This document shows positions 22,936-33,800 of a stretch of DNA of 42,546 nt, in pieces. The stretch's first letter is position 1, and each line of letters opens with the position of its first letter. Made by a program: the position numbers and the translations under genes. The stretch spans positions 1-42,546 of the forward strand of contig LGRX02027083.1 of assembly GCA_001247695.2 (NCBI GenBank). The letters run 5' to 3'. Origin of the DNA: Cymbomonas tetramitiformis. Lineage: Eukaryota; Chlorophyta; Pyramimonadophyceae; Pyramimonadales; Pyramimonadaceae. Below the pieces are notes generated by a model that searched no databases, had not been told where the DNA came from, and saw only the letters and a program-made list of their open reading frames with translations.

Positions 22936-23091
22936 AGGACAGTTTCGTAGATTCTGTCCCGATGCCTTTGCAACCTCGCATGCTAACTCATATTATAATG
23001 AATATTCAACATTCAAGCGTTGGATACCCCACGCCAACGGGAAGCGCTCGGCTGATTTGTTATTTGGGTATGCGCATCCAAATGACAAAAA

Positions 23092-23127
23092 ACGCATCTT
23101 TGAAACTCGTTAGTTTCAAAGATGCGT
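23092..23127. repeat. Perfect 16-bp hairpin, 4-nt loop
   Basis: ACGCATCTTTGAAACT, loop CGTT, then the exact reverse complement. It sits inside the foldback centre between the tandem repeat and the right arm. Confidence 0.85.
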
Positions 23128-23531
23128 GGCCGATGCCTTCGTGCTTATGTGTATATTTCATATGAAATATGCCATGTAATAAATGTGAATATCCCGCACA
23201 AACGGGAAGAGCTCACAGCAGTCACAGCACCGTTCGCCCCATGAGGCGGAGGAACGTTGATGAAATTGCGTAGCTGTCTGTGAAGAATTTTACGATGCAA
23301 TTGCGGATTGGGATGGGTCAACGAAGAACGAGTAACAGTAAGCAGTCACGCAACGGCAGCGGCAATGGTGTCCGCAATGTCGATGTGTGCACCGTCTGCT
23401 GCCGGCGACGTTCATTGCGGTCACTGTGTCGCTGTCTCTCACGCGATAGACGCAGCCGTGGCATGCAGTCATCATGTGTCATCGGAAAAGTTGGACGAGT
23501 TCCCAGCGCCCGTACCCTGTCCCTTTGCTAA

Positions 23532-24420
23532 AACAAAAATGGCGACGCGGAGCGACAGCGTCATAATTACGAGGATCGCGGGCGCCACGTCGGCATGATG
23601 ATTGATGGCGTTGTGCGTCCCCGTCCGATGGACAGGTCGTCGCTCATGCGAGATCGCCATAAAAAATTGATCGATCTGCGGCGTCCGTTGGATTTTTGCA
23701 AGACGCTATCGTTGAACGATGGCGATTACGCGGCATGCAATGTTCGCATATGCTCGCCGCATCGGATATATGAAATGCGGCGATGATGACATGCGAACGC
23801 CCGATGGCGACGAAGCGACGGCGAGGATGATGTTGCATGTTCGCGCATTTAGGACGCATCGTTGACGAATGCTGACGTGGCATGTATGATTTTGTCAGTG
23901 ATGACGAACGCGATGGCGCTTCGCGCTCGATGTGACGTATTGACGTATTTTCTCGGTATGACGTATTTTTCCTTCAGTGATGTCACATGTGTCATACATG
24001 TCATCGTGGGTGGCATACAGGGACTCGACCTCAAATATTAATTTTGCTTCCGCAACACTCATATAGCATATTAAAAGATACCCCCCTCCCCCGCCCTCAT
24101 ACCCCACCTCCCCCTCGCATCCACCTCACCGCGCGCTTCACCCCCATCACGCCCGCGCGCCCCATGTATCGCGCGCGCATTCTTTTATCGACTCCGTCGC
24201 GTTGACCAATGTCCTTCCTTGTCGCGTTGGTCATCACGCCACTGCATTCGTGTCACTGTACCACGACGCCACCGCCACGCTATGGCATGACAGATTTGTA
24301 TATATGGCTGCGGGTGTACCGAGCAGCGAGCCCGAGCGGAGTGCTGAAATCTGTATAGGCAGCCCTGACCGGGAGTCCCGGTGCAGGCCCCTATGACAGA
24401 TCCCTAGGCCAACTCTGGAC
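23532..24420. other. Gene-free stretch with a C-rich patch
   Basis: Contains CGATGGCGA/GATGCGG-type simple words (23700-23860) and a C-rich patch at about 24080-24165 (CCCCCCTCCCCCGCCC). Short open frames lack motifs. Confidence 0.4.
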
Positions 24421-24592
24421 TGCTGACTGATCTGTAGGTTCGTACTGTGACACCCGCTGTGTCACATGTAGGCTAGATTCCGAGACCGTCCGAGACCGTC
24501 CCGGGTATATCTAGCTTAGGGTTTATTTATCTTGAGAGTCTATCTATATTGAGTTCACTGATTGTCTGATGTCTTTGGACTAGGATATTCCA
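24421..24592 (+). repeat. Candidate 5' LTR of the third gag-type element
   Basis: Starts TGCTGACTGATCTG (compare TGCTGGA in the other two elements) and ends ATATTCCA. If the big element is removed, the end lies 44 nt before the shared leader motif at 39872, within the 40-55 nt seen in the other two. The partner LTR is outside the window, so the ends cannot be confirmed, and no GGTTATG follows. Confidence 0.35.
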
Positions 24593-24601
24593 GTCGGTCG
24601 T

Positions 24602-25918
24602 TGTGCCAGGGAACACTAGCCATGCCAAACTATTCGATTGGCATATTGTATTTACGCGTACTGGAGCAGTGAAATGGCAATGGGCTCGGAAGAGGACTCC
24701 CGAGCCATTGACCTCGTACTATGGGGAGCGAAAGCCTGGACTGGATTATAGCTGGCAGCATATTATCGTCCACCCTTCGGGTGCTCTACGCCGCTGGGAG
24801 CGTAATAGGGGCGGCGGCTGGTTTCTGGAAGACGCCACTCAGTTGAAGGCGCCGGTAGCGCCATTCTCATTACCGATCAGCAGCATGGGGCGCGGGAATC
24901 CGACGATTGTGATTGACGATGACGAATATCGTGGAATTCCCTACACGGGGCGTAAGCCTGTACACTCAGAGCCTACAGACAGTGACGATTCGGGTACAGG
25001 CGCTGTGTCCTGGAGTAAAGAGAAGTTACCGGATTCTGATGACAATGATGACGCGGGTGTCACTAACAGTAAGGAGAAGCTACCAGGTTCGGATGACAAC
25101 GATGACGCGGGTGTCACATATGACATGGACACTGCCAGTCCGAAATGGGAGCCAGCCTCGCCCGAATATGATGACACTGAGGATGACGTCAGCGAGTTCG
25201 ATGACTTGGTAGCTGACGATGCTGAAGAACAAGCTGAAGCTCGAAGGTTGAAGAGACTGGGACTGCAATTGATCATGGATGAGAAGGGTGAACTTATCTG
25301 GGTGCCAAAGGGCACATCCCCGACCTCACCTGTTCAGCCAGAGGATCCGCCTATCACCGAGCAGGAGTCTGAGGCCATATCTGAGGATGCCCCAGCCTCT
25401 GTGGTGGAGACTGTTCATGCACCACCAAAGAAACCTTATGGGTCAGATACTGGATTGACTTCAATGGGTGAGAATAAGGCTGGGGTGTCTGAAGAGACGA
25501 AGAGGCAACCTAGGAAATATCCGAGATGTTGGACACATGAGTATATAACTCAATTGAAATGCTCCATAAGCAGTGACAGTGATGAAGAAGAAGTGCTTGA
25601 CGTGGCTCCTCGTAGGAAGAAAGCAAAGATCAGCAAGGGACAATGAAATCAACTGTCTTGATTAGGATTGTCCAAATGCAGATTCTCTCATTAGGATTTG
25701 TATAGGTGGCAGATGATGATATGCCAGCCGACATGGGACAGATCGATTAGAGATATGAACTGCGCGACTTGAAAGTATAAGACTTGAATATTGCCCATTT
25801 GGAGGCTGTTCTAACTTGAAGTAACTATTTGGAGGAGCTGTTGCTCAACCTGTTAATTTACTGGTCAATCTTTCCTGCCATAAAGATATTGCAATTGCTT
25901 GAATTGTAGCCTTGTTCA
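24602..25918 (+). repeat. 5' LTR of the chromodomain retrotransposon
   Basis: 1317 bp against 1319 bp for the 3' copy. I count about five substitutions (for example GCGTACTGG/GCATACTGG and GTCCTGGAG/GTCCCGGAG), a 3-nt AAT indel and a 1-nt indel, so about 0.4% divergence. Roughly 80% of the LTR is one long open frame. Confidence 0.95.
24603..25646 (+). CDS. LTR-encoded acidic protein, 5' LTR copy, function unknown
   Basis: Open for 347 codons. The frame opens with GTG inside the first bases of the LTR and its first in-frame ATG is at 24885 (codon 95), so a transcript starting in the LTR would probably use that ATG or join an upstream leader. The upstream part is Trp-rich and ordered-looking (AVKWQWARK, SGALRRWERN). 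After the ATG comes PTIVIDDDEY, which fits a SUMO-interacting motif, then two copies of SKEKLP[DG]SDDNDDAGVT, a long acidic region (EYDDTEDDVSEFDDLVADD) and a basic PRRKKAKISKGQ tail resembling an NLS. No family is recognised. Preservation in both LTRs partly reflects how recently they were copied. Confidence 0.5.
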   Translation: MPGNTSHAKLFDWHIVFTRTGAVKWQWARKRTPEPLTSYYGERKPGLDYSWQHIIVHPSGALRRWERNRGGGWFLEDATQLKAPVAPFSLPISSMGRGNPTIVIDDDEYRGIPYTGRKPVHSEPTDSDDSGTGAVSWSKEKLPDSDDNDDAGVTNSKEKLPGSDDNDDAGVTYDMDTASPKWEPASPEYDDTEDDVSEFDDLVADDAEEQAEARRLKRLGLQLIMDEKGELIWVPKGTSPTSPVQPEDPPITEQESEAISEDAPASVVETVHAPPKKPYGSDTGLTSMGENKAGVSEETKRQPRKYPRCWTHEYITQLKCSISSDSDEEEVLDVAPRRKKAKISKGQ

Positions 25919-26771
25919 ACTGTTTATCTAGAACATTGCAATTTTGTACACTGCAAAATTGCCGACTACGGACCTGTGCCCCAAGATTGAAGCAGATTAA
26001 CCTCTGACTGACCCTTGAGCTTTGGCTCGGATACAGTCACGTGCTCAAGAAGTCTGCACTTGGAAGTGGTATTGCTCTGCGCCCTTTTGCCCCCTGACTT
26101 TCACCCTGCATGCAAACAGGCGATTTTCCAAGACTGTTATGCTGCAAAATGATCAGAAAGGGGGGAAAGAGGTCGCCAGCAACTTAAATTTACCGGGATT
26201 AACAGCCAGATTGACCCGAACGGAGAGTGGAAAGTGCACAAGTGGTCAGATTGAGAAAAGAGGACCTCGGAGACAGTTTTAACGTGGACACAAAAATTCC
26301 AGACGTTTCTTGATAGTTTTTTGTCGTTTGGAACCTGGCCCCGACACCTGGGTCCTCATAGATCGCTACATTTTAAATTGGGATGGCCGATCGGCACGAC
26401 AGAGCCAAATTAGACAATTTTGAGCCCATCGGACTACATAGGAGGAAACGAGAGCCCAGAAGGAGAATTTTCTATTTTTTTATATTCTTTGAAAGAAAAC
26501 AATAGTCTCCAACACTGGGACCTGGTCAATTTGTCTGGATTGCTCCGGGATGGCCGCCAAGAAATTAGCCAAACTGCCGATTAACACTCAATTTTTGAAA
26601 TTTGACCACCAAAAACCGCATTTCACTCTGGAAAGCATATTTCTTCGTTCACCCCGACTTCCACTGCTAAGATGAATTGTTTTTCTGAGTGTTCTGGGGG
26701 AATTTGCCCAAATTGGACAGATTTGACTTCCCCAACGGTCAGATTTACACTTTTCCACTCCTAATTTCGAC
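25919..26771 (+). other. Leader of the chromodomain retrotransposon
   Basis: About 850 nt with no convincing coding. A hairpin at 25938-25962 (GCAATTTTG and CAAAATTGC, 7-nt loop) lies 20 nt after the LTR. I see no TGGTATCAGAG-type primer site. Confidence 0.5.
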
Positions 26772-28418
26772 ATGATGCAGAACGCCAACACTGGACGCTC
26801 CCCTCCAACGTCGCCCACGTCGACTCCCAGGCGTACAAGGGGACGGCAGGCCAGTCAGCGCAGTACGAGAGGTGCTGCAGCCACTGGAACCACTGGCAAG
26901 GGGGCGAAGGGCACCTACAAGGCGCCCTCTCCGGGTCAGCCGCCGCAGGCTGCGACAGCAGCAGGTGCGCCAAGCTTCCAGATACCCAAGAAGAAGTCGA
27001 CCCTGTCAGCTGATGCTCCTGAGTTTAACAGCGTGACTCCTCTGGCTCTGGATTCTGGAACAGCTTGTGTGACACCTCCCCTGGAGGAGGCTGTAACGGT
27101 ACCTAAACAGCACCCTAATCCGCCTCTGCGTCCTGCAAGAGCGGCGTCACCACGGGTGCTGACTGTTGACACCCCTGGTGCAGGGCGAAACATGAGAGCG
27201 ACTCCCCAGCGGTATGTCAACTCAACCTCTCCTTTCCCTGGCATCCTGCGACTGTCCGGAAGCCGCGACCTGAGCCCTCCAGCTCCGCGCCAGCGAAGCC
27301 CGCCTCGGACTCGAGACCGGACCCCGCCACCGCCGCGCTGCAGGAGCCCACCGCGGACGCGCGACATGAGTCCTCCAGCTCCAAGACCGCGAAGCCCTTT
27401 GACATCCTACAGGACTCCACATACTTGGTCTGGAGCTACGGTGATGACCTCCCCGCACGGCCAGCTGCCCACGCCATTCCTCGAGAACGCGCTTCAGGCT
27501 GAGTCCGCGGGAGCAGCCTCTGCGGGACCATCTCTACCTGCTGACCGACCACCTCGCGACTCGATCGCTGCGCGCGAAATGACCGAGGTCAACATTGCAG
27601 CACTTGAGCAGGACATGCAGAATGAGGCGAACGAGCAGAGACCAGGACTTCGCCAATTTCCCTCCCGCTCCGATGTGGCCAACTGGCGAAAGCGCCAGCA
27701 GCAGGGTGAGAATCTCGCCTGGACTCCGCGCCCTAACCAAGGGGGTGTGGGGGCAGCGGGGAGGTCAGAAGACATGCACCAACGCATTGCTGGCGAACCC
27801 ATGGCACACTCAATGCATCCAACTCCCTCCTCAACAAGCAACGGGGAGGTGAGGGCAGCGGGGAGGACAGGTGGCTCCGGCTTGACAGGTGGCCCACGCC
27901 ACATAAGCATAGCATGTTCTGGGCATTCGCTGACATCGCCGCTTACGGAGAAGGTGAACGGTGACTCTCTGACCTCACCGATTACCGATACCGTTACGGA
28001 ACCTAAGGTGATCGGTGACTCTATGGCAAAGTTATCGGTGACTTTCGAGTCCGAGAAAGACAGCGAGGCAACTTCATTGACGCCTTCACTGACTCAGGCG
28101 ACTACGGAGGCAGCTACGGTTACGGATATGCTCGAGTCCCTGTTGAACAGCGAGTCCAGACCTTTGACTACCTCGCTGACCTCAACAACTACGGATATGC
28201 CCGAGTCCCTGTTGAACCGCGAGTCCAGACCTTTGACTACCTCGCTGACCTCAACAACTACGGAGCAGCCAGTCAGCTCAGCTCAGTCAGTTACGCCGAC
28301 CTCGCACTCAGGCGTGGCGTTGGACTCGCAGCCTACCAGCCGCCTCCTCTTCCAGTCATCGAACCCCCTTCTCAAGCAGATGTCCTCAGCAGAATTCCAG
28401 TCAGAAACTTACCTCTGA
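26772..28418 (+). CDS. ORF1 of the chromodomain retrotransposon, Pro/Arg/Ser-rich protein
   Basis: 548 codons from ATG at 26772. The N-terminus is basic and Ser/Thr/Pro-rich, the middle holds repeats of SPPAPR and RSPPRTRD type (residues about 165-215), and the C-terminus is Thr/Ser-rich with two copies of ESLLN[SR]ESRPLTTSLTSTTT. It is probably disordered and possibly an RNA-binding Gag N-terminus. From 28020 to 28418 the -1 frame is also open and reads tandem RVQTFDYLADLNNYG, which looks more protein-like and leads without a stop into Gag. The last part of ORF1 may therefore be a by-product, with Gag reached by a frameshift. Confidence 0.6.
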   Translation: MMQNANTGRSPPTSPTSTPRRTRGRQASQRSTRGAAATGTTGKGAKGTYKAPSPGQPPQAATAAGAPSFQIPKKKSTLSADAPEFNSVTPLALDSGTACVTPPLEEAVTVPKQHPNPPLRPARAASPRVLTVDTPGAGRNMRATPQRYVNSTSPFPGILRLSGSRDLSPPAPRQRSPPRTRDRTPPPPRCRSPPRTRDMSPPAPRPRSPLTSYRTPHTWSGATVMTSPHGQLPTPFLENALQAESAGAASAGPSLPADRPPRDSIAAREMTEVNIAALEQDMQNEANEQRPGLRQFPSRSDVANWRKRQQQGENLAWTPRPNQGGVGAAGRSEDMHQRIAGEPMAHSMHPTPSSTSNGEVRAAGRTGGSGLTGGPRHISIACSGHSLTSPLTEKVNGDSLTSPITDTVTEPKVIGDSMAKLSVTFESEKDSEATSLTPSLTQATTEAATVTDMLESLLNSESRPLTTSLTSTTTDMPESLLNRESRPLTTSLTSTTTEQPVSSAQSVTPTSHSGVALDSQPTSRLLFQSSNPLLKQMSSAEFQSETYL

Positions 28419-28573
28419 ACCAGCTTTCTCGCCGGGAGAGGCGCCATCAGCGATGGGAACAGAATCAGCAGCGCCTGGCAGAACAGCGCAGAGCACTCTT
28501 CTCTGACCCCGCCTCAGCCAGAACGCCCTCAGATGCCTCGGTCCCCGCGCTGAACCATCAGCATCAATCCCTA

Positions 28574-30811
28574 ATGCAGAATCAGATGATGTTAGAAGTA
28601 TCAGAGTACATGCAAAATCTACATCAGCAAGTGCTCCAACACTATCCTCATCTGACTTCGGTTCTACCAGCGGTGGGCGCTCCACCTATGACGCCCTACC
28701 AGCACACCTTAGGATGGGCGAGCGGTTTACCAGGTGCACCGGCGCCAGCTGCTGGATCAGGTCCTTGGCTGGTACCAGCACCGGCTCAACCGGTTCCCGC
28801 ACCGGCTCAACCGGCGCCAGCACCGGCTCAACCGGCGCCAGCACCGGCTCATCCGGCGCCGGCACCATTTCAGCCAGATCCACCGGCTATCGGCGCATCG
28901 CCTTCTGACTCCGCTGAGCCTGATCATCCGTCACCAGGAAACTCGCCCCCGCCTTCAGACAATGGTGAACCACGACACAGGCGTCTAGATGTGTTGTTAT
29001 GGACTTTAGAAGGAGCCTCCTTCTGGTTGAGAAATCACCTGTCCTCTTCCTCCGCAGTAACTGTCAGCCACGGCGCTGAGGCACAATATTCTTACCGACT
29101 GCCAACCATGCCTGGAAGCGCCAGTCACTTCATAACCGATACAAATCGGATTTGGATGACTATGCGACACATCGGAGTGGACATCCAAGACCTGGCGCAG
29201 CATGGGTCAGTGCATACTCCTGTGCGCCTGACTGAGATTGAGGACAGTGACGCTTTCACTCTGGAAGTGGAGAAAACGCAAGTGGATGAAGCGCGGCGTT
29301 GCGCGGAAAGCCGTACTGGAACTCAGCAGAGACGCCTGCCATTGTACTCCTGGGTGACCATCGCGGAAAATGCCTTAGAGTCCGAGTTGACAGAATTTGA
29401 CCCCCTGGGACTCCAAATTTGGGCAGCATTTTCATCCTCCGAGGCGTACTTGTTTCGAGGAATGGCGGCTGGCCACCAACCAACTCCCGCCACAGTACCA
29501 GCTAGACTGGGCGTCAACCGGTTTCCCTCTGGTGTTCCCAGCGCAGAAGAGTACAGATCGCCTGGAAATTCCTTGCCAGCGGCCCCGGGACTCCTGCCAG
29601 TGGACCAGCGCCTTTCTCAATTTCCAGGGCACCACGATCTTATGGGAGCGGCTTCTCCAGGCGATGTCTACCGAGAATCCAAGACAGTGGCTGATGTGCT
29701 CAAGCTGATCAGAGACATTCCTATGTACCCCTCCTCCGCTGAGCTAATCACCACTGACGCTGACATTGCCGCACTTCCACCTTTTTCTGAAGCGCTGGTC
29801 AATTTTCTGTCAATGGGCGTAGTCACCTTCGCCCTGGGTCGCATGAGTGCTTATCGCCTAGACCTGACCATGATCACCATGCCGGAGATCTTGAAGGAAG
29901 TGGCGCAACGCAAACTGCAGCCGCGATCCCTGACTTTTCTCAAGCAAGGTGGTATGTTGAACTCGGAGGCCTGGAACCGGCGTTACGCCACTTTGGCGCC
30001 TTTCCTGGCCGACGTAGCCAGGAGCGTACTGGATGACATCGCGCTGGTAGGACTAGAGGGGACCGTGATGCGCATGGCGCAGCGACGAGAAGAGACTGCG
30101 CGTTTGTTCGCCACTCGTCTGGTATCCTGGCACGAAGTAGTGCAGTTATTGGCAGACGCCATGCCCAACTGCCACGCCATCAGCCAGCAGCAGCTATTGT
30201 ATCAGTTCTGGTCTGGACTGCGACTGAAGCAAGCTGTGATGGATCGCCTCATTGAGGATCGGTTGGATCTGCAAAGTCCAGCGAATTGGGAGAGCAATCA
30301 TCCCGGATCCACCGCGCTGCAGCATATCATCACTGTGGCCACCAAATTGGAGCGCAGTGAAGCTCTGACCGCAGCGCGAACCTCTCCCGCCTCGGCACCT
30401 GCGAACCGAAGTCCTGCCTGGAGGAATGGTCGCTCGTCCTCCAGACTTAACGCCGTGCAGGACGCTGGGGAGGAAGACACTACTGACCTCGACCCCGCCG
30501 ACCTCAGGGTGCAGCATGCCGTGCCGCCCAGCCCGGCGGGATTGACCAGGCCGCCACGCCGATGCTACGTCTGCAACTCTGACTCCCATTTATGGGCTAA
30601 CTGCCCCGACGAGGCCAAAAAACGAGCCTGGATTGCTGACGCCCCAGCTCGTTTGGCACGCCGCCGCGCTGCAAATGAATCTCATATCGCAGCGCTGGAG
30701 ACAGAATGGGAGGATTTGGAAGATGAAGCGGAAGCGCTGGAGTATTTTCAGAACGAGGAATCGGCCGCAGCGTCCTCCTCGGGTCAGCAATCTGCGGAGG
30801 AGGAGGACTGA
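28574..30811 (+). CDS. gag: Gag polyprotein with CCHC zinc knuckle
   Basis: 745 codons from the first ATG, but the frame is open from 28020, so the true product may begin upstream through a shift from ORF1. Residues about 70-105 are a Pro/Ala repeat (PAPAQPAPAPAQP) encoded by a 21-bp tandem repeat. A helical capsid-like region lies at about 440-610 (FLADVARSVLDDIALVGLEG, then LLYQFWSGLRLKQAV). The zinc knuckle CYVCNSDSHLWANC is at residues 664-677 (C-x2-C-x4-H-x4-C), and the tail is Glu-rich. It packages element RNA. Pol follows in the -1 frame, and the two frames overlap by about 80 nt (about 30729-30811). Confidence 0.85.
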   Translation: MQNQMMLEVSEYMQNLHQQVLQHYPHLTSVLPAVGAPPMTPYQHTLGWASGLPGAPAPAAGSGPWLVPAPAQPVPAPAQPAPAPAQPAPAPAHPAPAPFQPDPPAIGASPSDSAEPDHPSPGNSPPPSDNGEPRHRRLDVLLWTLEGASFWLRNHLSSSSAVTVSHGAEAQYSYRLPTMPGSASHFITDTNRIWMTMRHIGVDIQDLAQHGSVHTPVRLTEIEDSDAFTLEVEKTQVDEARRCAESRTGTQQRRLPLYSWVTIAENALESELTEFDPLGLQIWAAFSSSEAYLFRGMAAGHQPTPATVPARLGVNRFPSGVPSAEEYRSPGNSLPAAPGLLPVDQRLSQFPGHHDLMGAASPGDVYRESKTVADVLKLIRDIPMYPSSAELITTDADIAALPPFSEALVNFLSMGVVTFALGRMSAYRLDLTMITMPEILKEVAQRKLQPRSLTFLKQGGMLNSEAWNRRYATLAPFLADVARSVLDDIALVGLEGTVMRMAQRREETARLFATRLVSWHEVVQLLADAMPNCHAISQQQLLYQFWSGLRLKQAVMDRLIEDRLDLQSPANWESNHPGSTALQHIITVATKLERSEALTAARTSPASAPANRSPAWRNGRSSSRLNAVQDAGEEDTTDLDPADLRVQHAVPPSPAGLTRPPRRCYVCNSDSHLWANCPDEAKKRAWIADAPARLARRRAANESHIAALETEWEDLEDEAEALEYFQNEESAAASSSGQQSAEEED

Positions 30812-30849
30812 GTGTCCTCCCGCCGGCGGGACGCCGGCGACAGGGCGGT

Positions 30850-33800
30850 ATGGGTAACCGCCCCTGGGCAAGGAGTACAGCCTTCGCCCACAACCGAGGG
30901 AATATCCAGCAGGATCCTCCGCCACCCCCCAACCCTCTGGCCGCTCGAGGATATGGATTCACCTGGTCTGCCGATCAGAGGCGACAACGCCATCTCGACA
31001 GAACCAGAACCCTACGGGATGAACCCTCGTTGTCCAGTACCGCTGTTTACACAGCAAACCTTTCCACTGAGCAGAGCCGGCGAGAACATCACTTGGTTTC
31101 CCGGCGCCATCAGCGGTCGCCACGAAGGTCACCCACTTCGTCGCCTGAGCGCTCCAAGCCTCCCGTTATGTTCAGTGTAGATCGCTCCCTTGGAACTGGT
31201 GATCGCTATCCAGCTCCACGACGCGAGCGTGGCGAAACGCCCCGCGTTGACCCCACAGACCTTGGGGATAACCCTAACCCTAACCCTAACCCTAACCCTA
31301 ACCCTAACCCTAACCCTGAGACATCAGTACTGGCAGCACTGGATGAGGATGATGGTCAGGAGGAGGAGACCCAGTGGACCTTCAACCCACTCAACACCCC
31401 CTGGCGGCAAACTCCTCGGCAGCGAGTACCGAGGAAAGCTCCGGTGGAGAGGATGCGAGCCTTGAGGCAGCGGATCCAGGATGTAACGCTACCCGCTGTT
31501 TCACACCCTCTGGACGACAGTGGGGAGGAAGGGGGTGGAACTTCAAAAACTGGCCCAGCTTCCGAACCCCCACCTTTTAAACTTCGACCTGAGGTGTTTC
31601 CTTCGACGTCTCGACCAGCAGCGTGTCCAACCTGGGCAGGAAGGGCGTCAACCCCAAGCGCAGAGCGCCCTACGAGCGCAGCGCGCAAGCGCACTGGAAA
31701 ACCTCGCAGCAGAACTCCGAAGACTGTACGAGACCGACTGCAGCATGAGGCAGAGGTTACGAGGTTGGGAGATGAACCCCCAGGACTTCGAGCGGAGTCA
31801 CTGGCGGATCGCACGCGCGCTTGGAGAGAGATGACGCACCCGGAGCACATGGCCGCGGCAGCGCTGGTAAAGGAGAATGAGAAATGGAGAGATGCATGGG
31901 TACCCGAAGGGTGGCGCAGATATCGCCGCCGCTGGTACAGATGGCATGGGAAGGTCACCCCTGACCTGACGATAACCGAAGGAGCAGTTCAGCTATCTCT
32001 GGAGACCGAGTGCGGTACTATCCCAGGTTCTGGTGGAGATGTAGGAATTCCAGACGCCTGGTGCAGTCTATACCGGGTGCACCAATGGAACCAGCGAGAA
32101 AGGGAAGCTGCGGAAGAGGCGGCTCACCTGGCCCTACCATCAACAGCAAGTGATTCATTCTCCCTGGACTCAGCGGAACCATCAGAGGCGAATCCAGCGA
32201 CAACTCTGGATTTGACCTTATCTCCATCCAGTTCTCAGCCCGCAACTTCTGGGGACATTTCAGACCTCGAGGACTCCCAGCGGTCGCTCAACTTCACGCA
32301 GCAGTTGATGGAGCGACAGCTGGCCATCGCCAGATCGGAGAACAATCCAAGTGTGCTGACAACGGTGACAGAAGGAGTGGAGCCGACTCCCCTGAAAACC
32401 ATCCAGGAGGAAACCCACCTGGAACTGCTACTAACCATTCAGAAACAGCAACGCCATCGTCTGCGGCCGATCCTGGAAGGTAATGAAGCAGTGGCAGCAC
32501 CAGCGAACGTCACCGACGCTCAGGCGGCACCGCGGGAAGAAGAAACCCCCTCTTTCACTCCAAAGTCCGAACCAGAAGATAGCTCTGGGGAGGAAGAGGA
32601 GGAAGAGATTTCCATCCAACCTCTTCGCTCTTACCCTCTGGAAAGCCGCACGCAGAGCCGCGCCAGACGACGCGCTCAAGGACAGGAGCGACGCGCCAAG
32701 GAGCGACAGCTACAAGCAGATCGCGAACTGGAAGGTGGATGGTACTTTGGTCCGGATCATCGTTCTCAGCCTGCACCACCGCGCACAAGACCTATCCGGT
32801 CTAAGCAGCGCGTACCTTTGCATCACCCAGTACGAGCAGCCATCTGTGCACATCTGCGACGCGATGGTCAAGTAATGTGGAACCAGGACAGTCAGCTAAC
32901 TGCGATTCGGGACAAAGAGGGAACGCTGCTATTGGTGTTCTGGGCCTTGCTGAAGGGACAGCGAGTGCGCGTGCTGGTGGATTCTGGGGCCTCGGATGAA
33001 TTCATCTCCAGTGAGTGCGTCAAGAGATTGAACCTCACAGTTCGCACTAATGGAATGCCGCTGAACGTTACCCTGGCGGATGGGTCAGTGCAGACCTCTG
33101 CGCAAGTCGCTTACGGCAAGCTGACCGCCGAGACTTCAGAGGGGACTTACTCCGAGGTCATCAAGATGCGAGTACTTCCTCTGGGCATCAAGGTGGACAT
33201 TGTACTCGGAGGAAGGTGGTTGAGACACCTCTCGCCGGTCACGCTGGACTATGATGGGTGGGGATCAGTCAAGTTTCGCCATCATGGCAAATCCGTGCGG
33301 ATACGGGGATGTTCGCCGGGGCGTAGCTCCACACGCAAAGGCGAGAGAACCGCGATGGCTCTGGAACCGATGGTAATGTTATCTGCGGCCCAAGCGACCA
33401 AGGAGATCAAAGCCTATCGGCGCAGATATGCGGGAATGGACAGTGCCGCGACACCCCACGACATCTTAGTGGCCTATGCGACACCTTTGGTAGGGACTTC
33501 GATGTTATCAGCGATGGCCACCAGCGAGAATTTGGAGGACCCTTCAATCTCCCCCGAGTGGAGAAAGAAGTTTCAAAAGCTGATCGAGTCCTTTTCACCT
33601 CGAGTAATTCGCGAAGCGCTGCCCAACTTTGACGCCCTGCGAAAAGATGAAGTGGCCCATGTGAGACTGCAAGAGGGATGGAATGGTATCGCGCCCGCTA
33701 AGAGGCCCTATAAGATGTCCATGGTGGAGCTGACTCAACTGCGAGAACGCCTGGATGAACTCCTGAGTAAGGGCTACATCAGGCCTTCCTCAAGTCCGTT

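Larger units (their letters stand above)
22048..23531. mobile_element. Foldback element with arms of about 322 bp
   Basis: Left arm about 22050-22371 and right arm about 23209-23531 are inverted copies. AAAGGGACAGGGTACGGGCG at the left is mirrored by CGCCCGTACCCTGTCCCTTT at the right, and the inner ends are GGTGCTGTGACTGCTGTGAC and its reverse complement. The open frames on the two arms encode the same peptide on opposite strands, a result of the inversion. The centre carries a three-unit tandem repeat and a long hairpin. No transposase is visible. Confidence 0.75.
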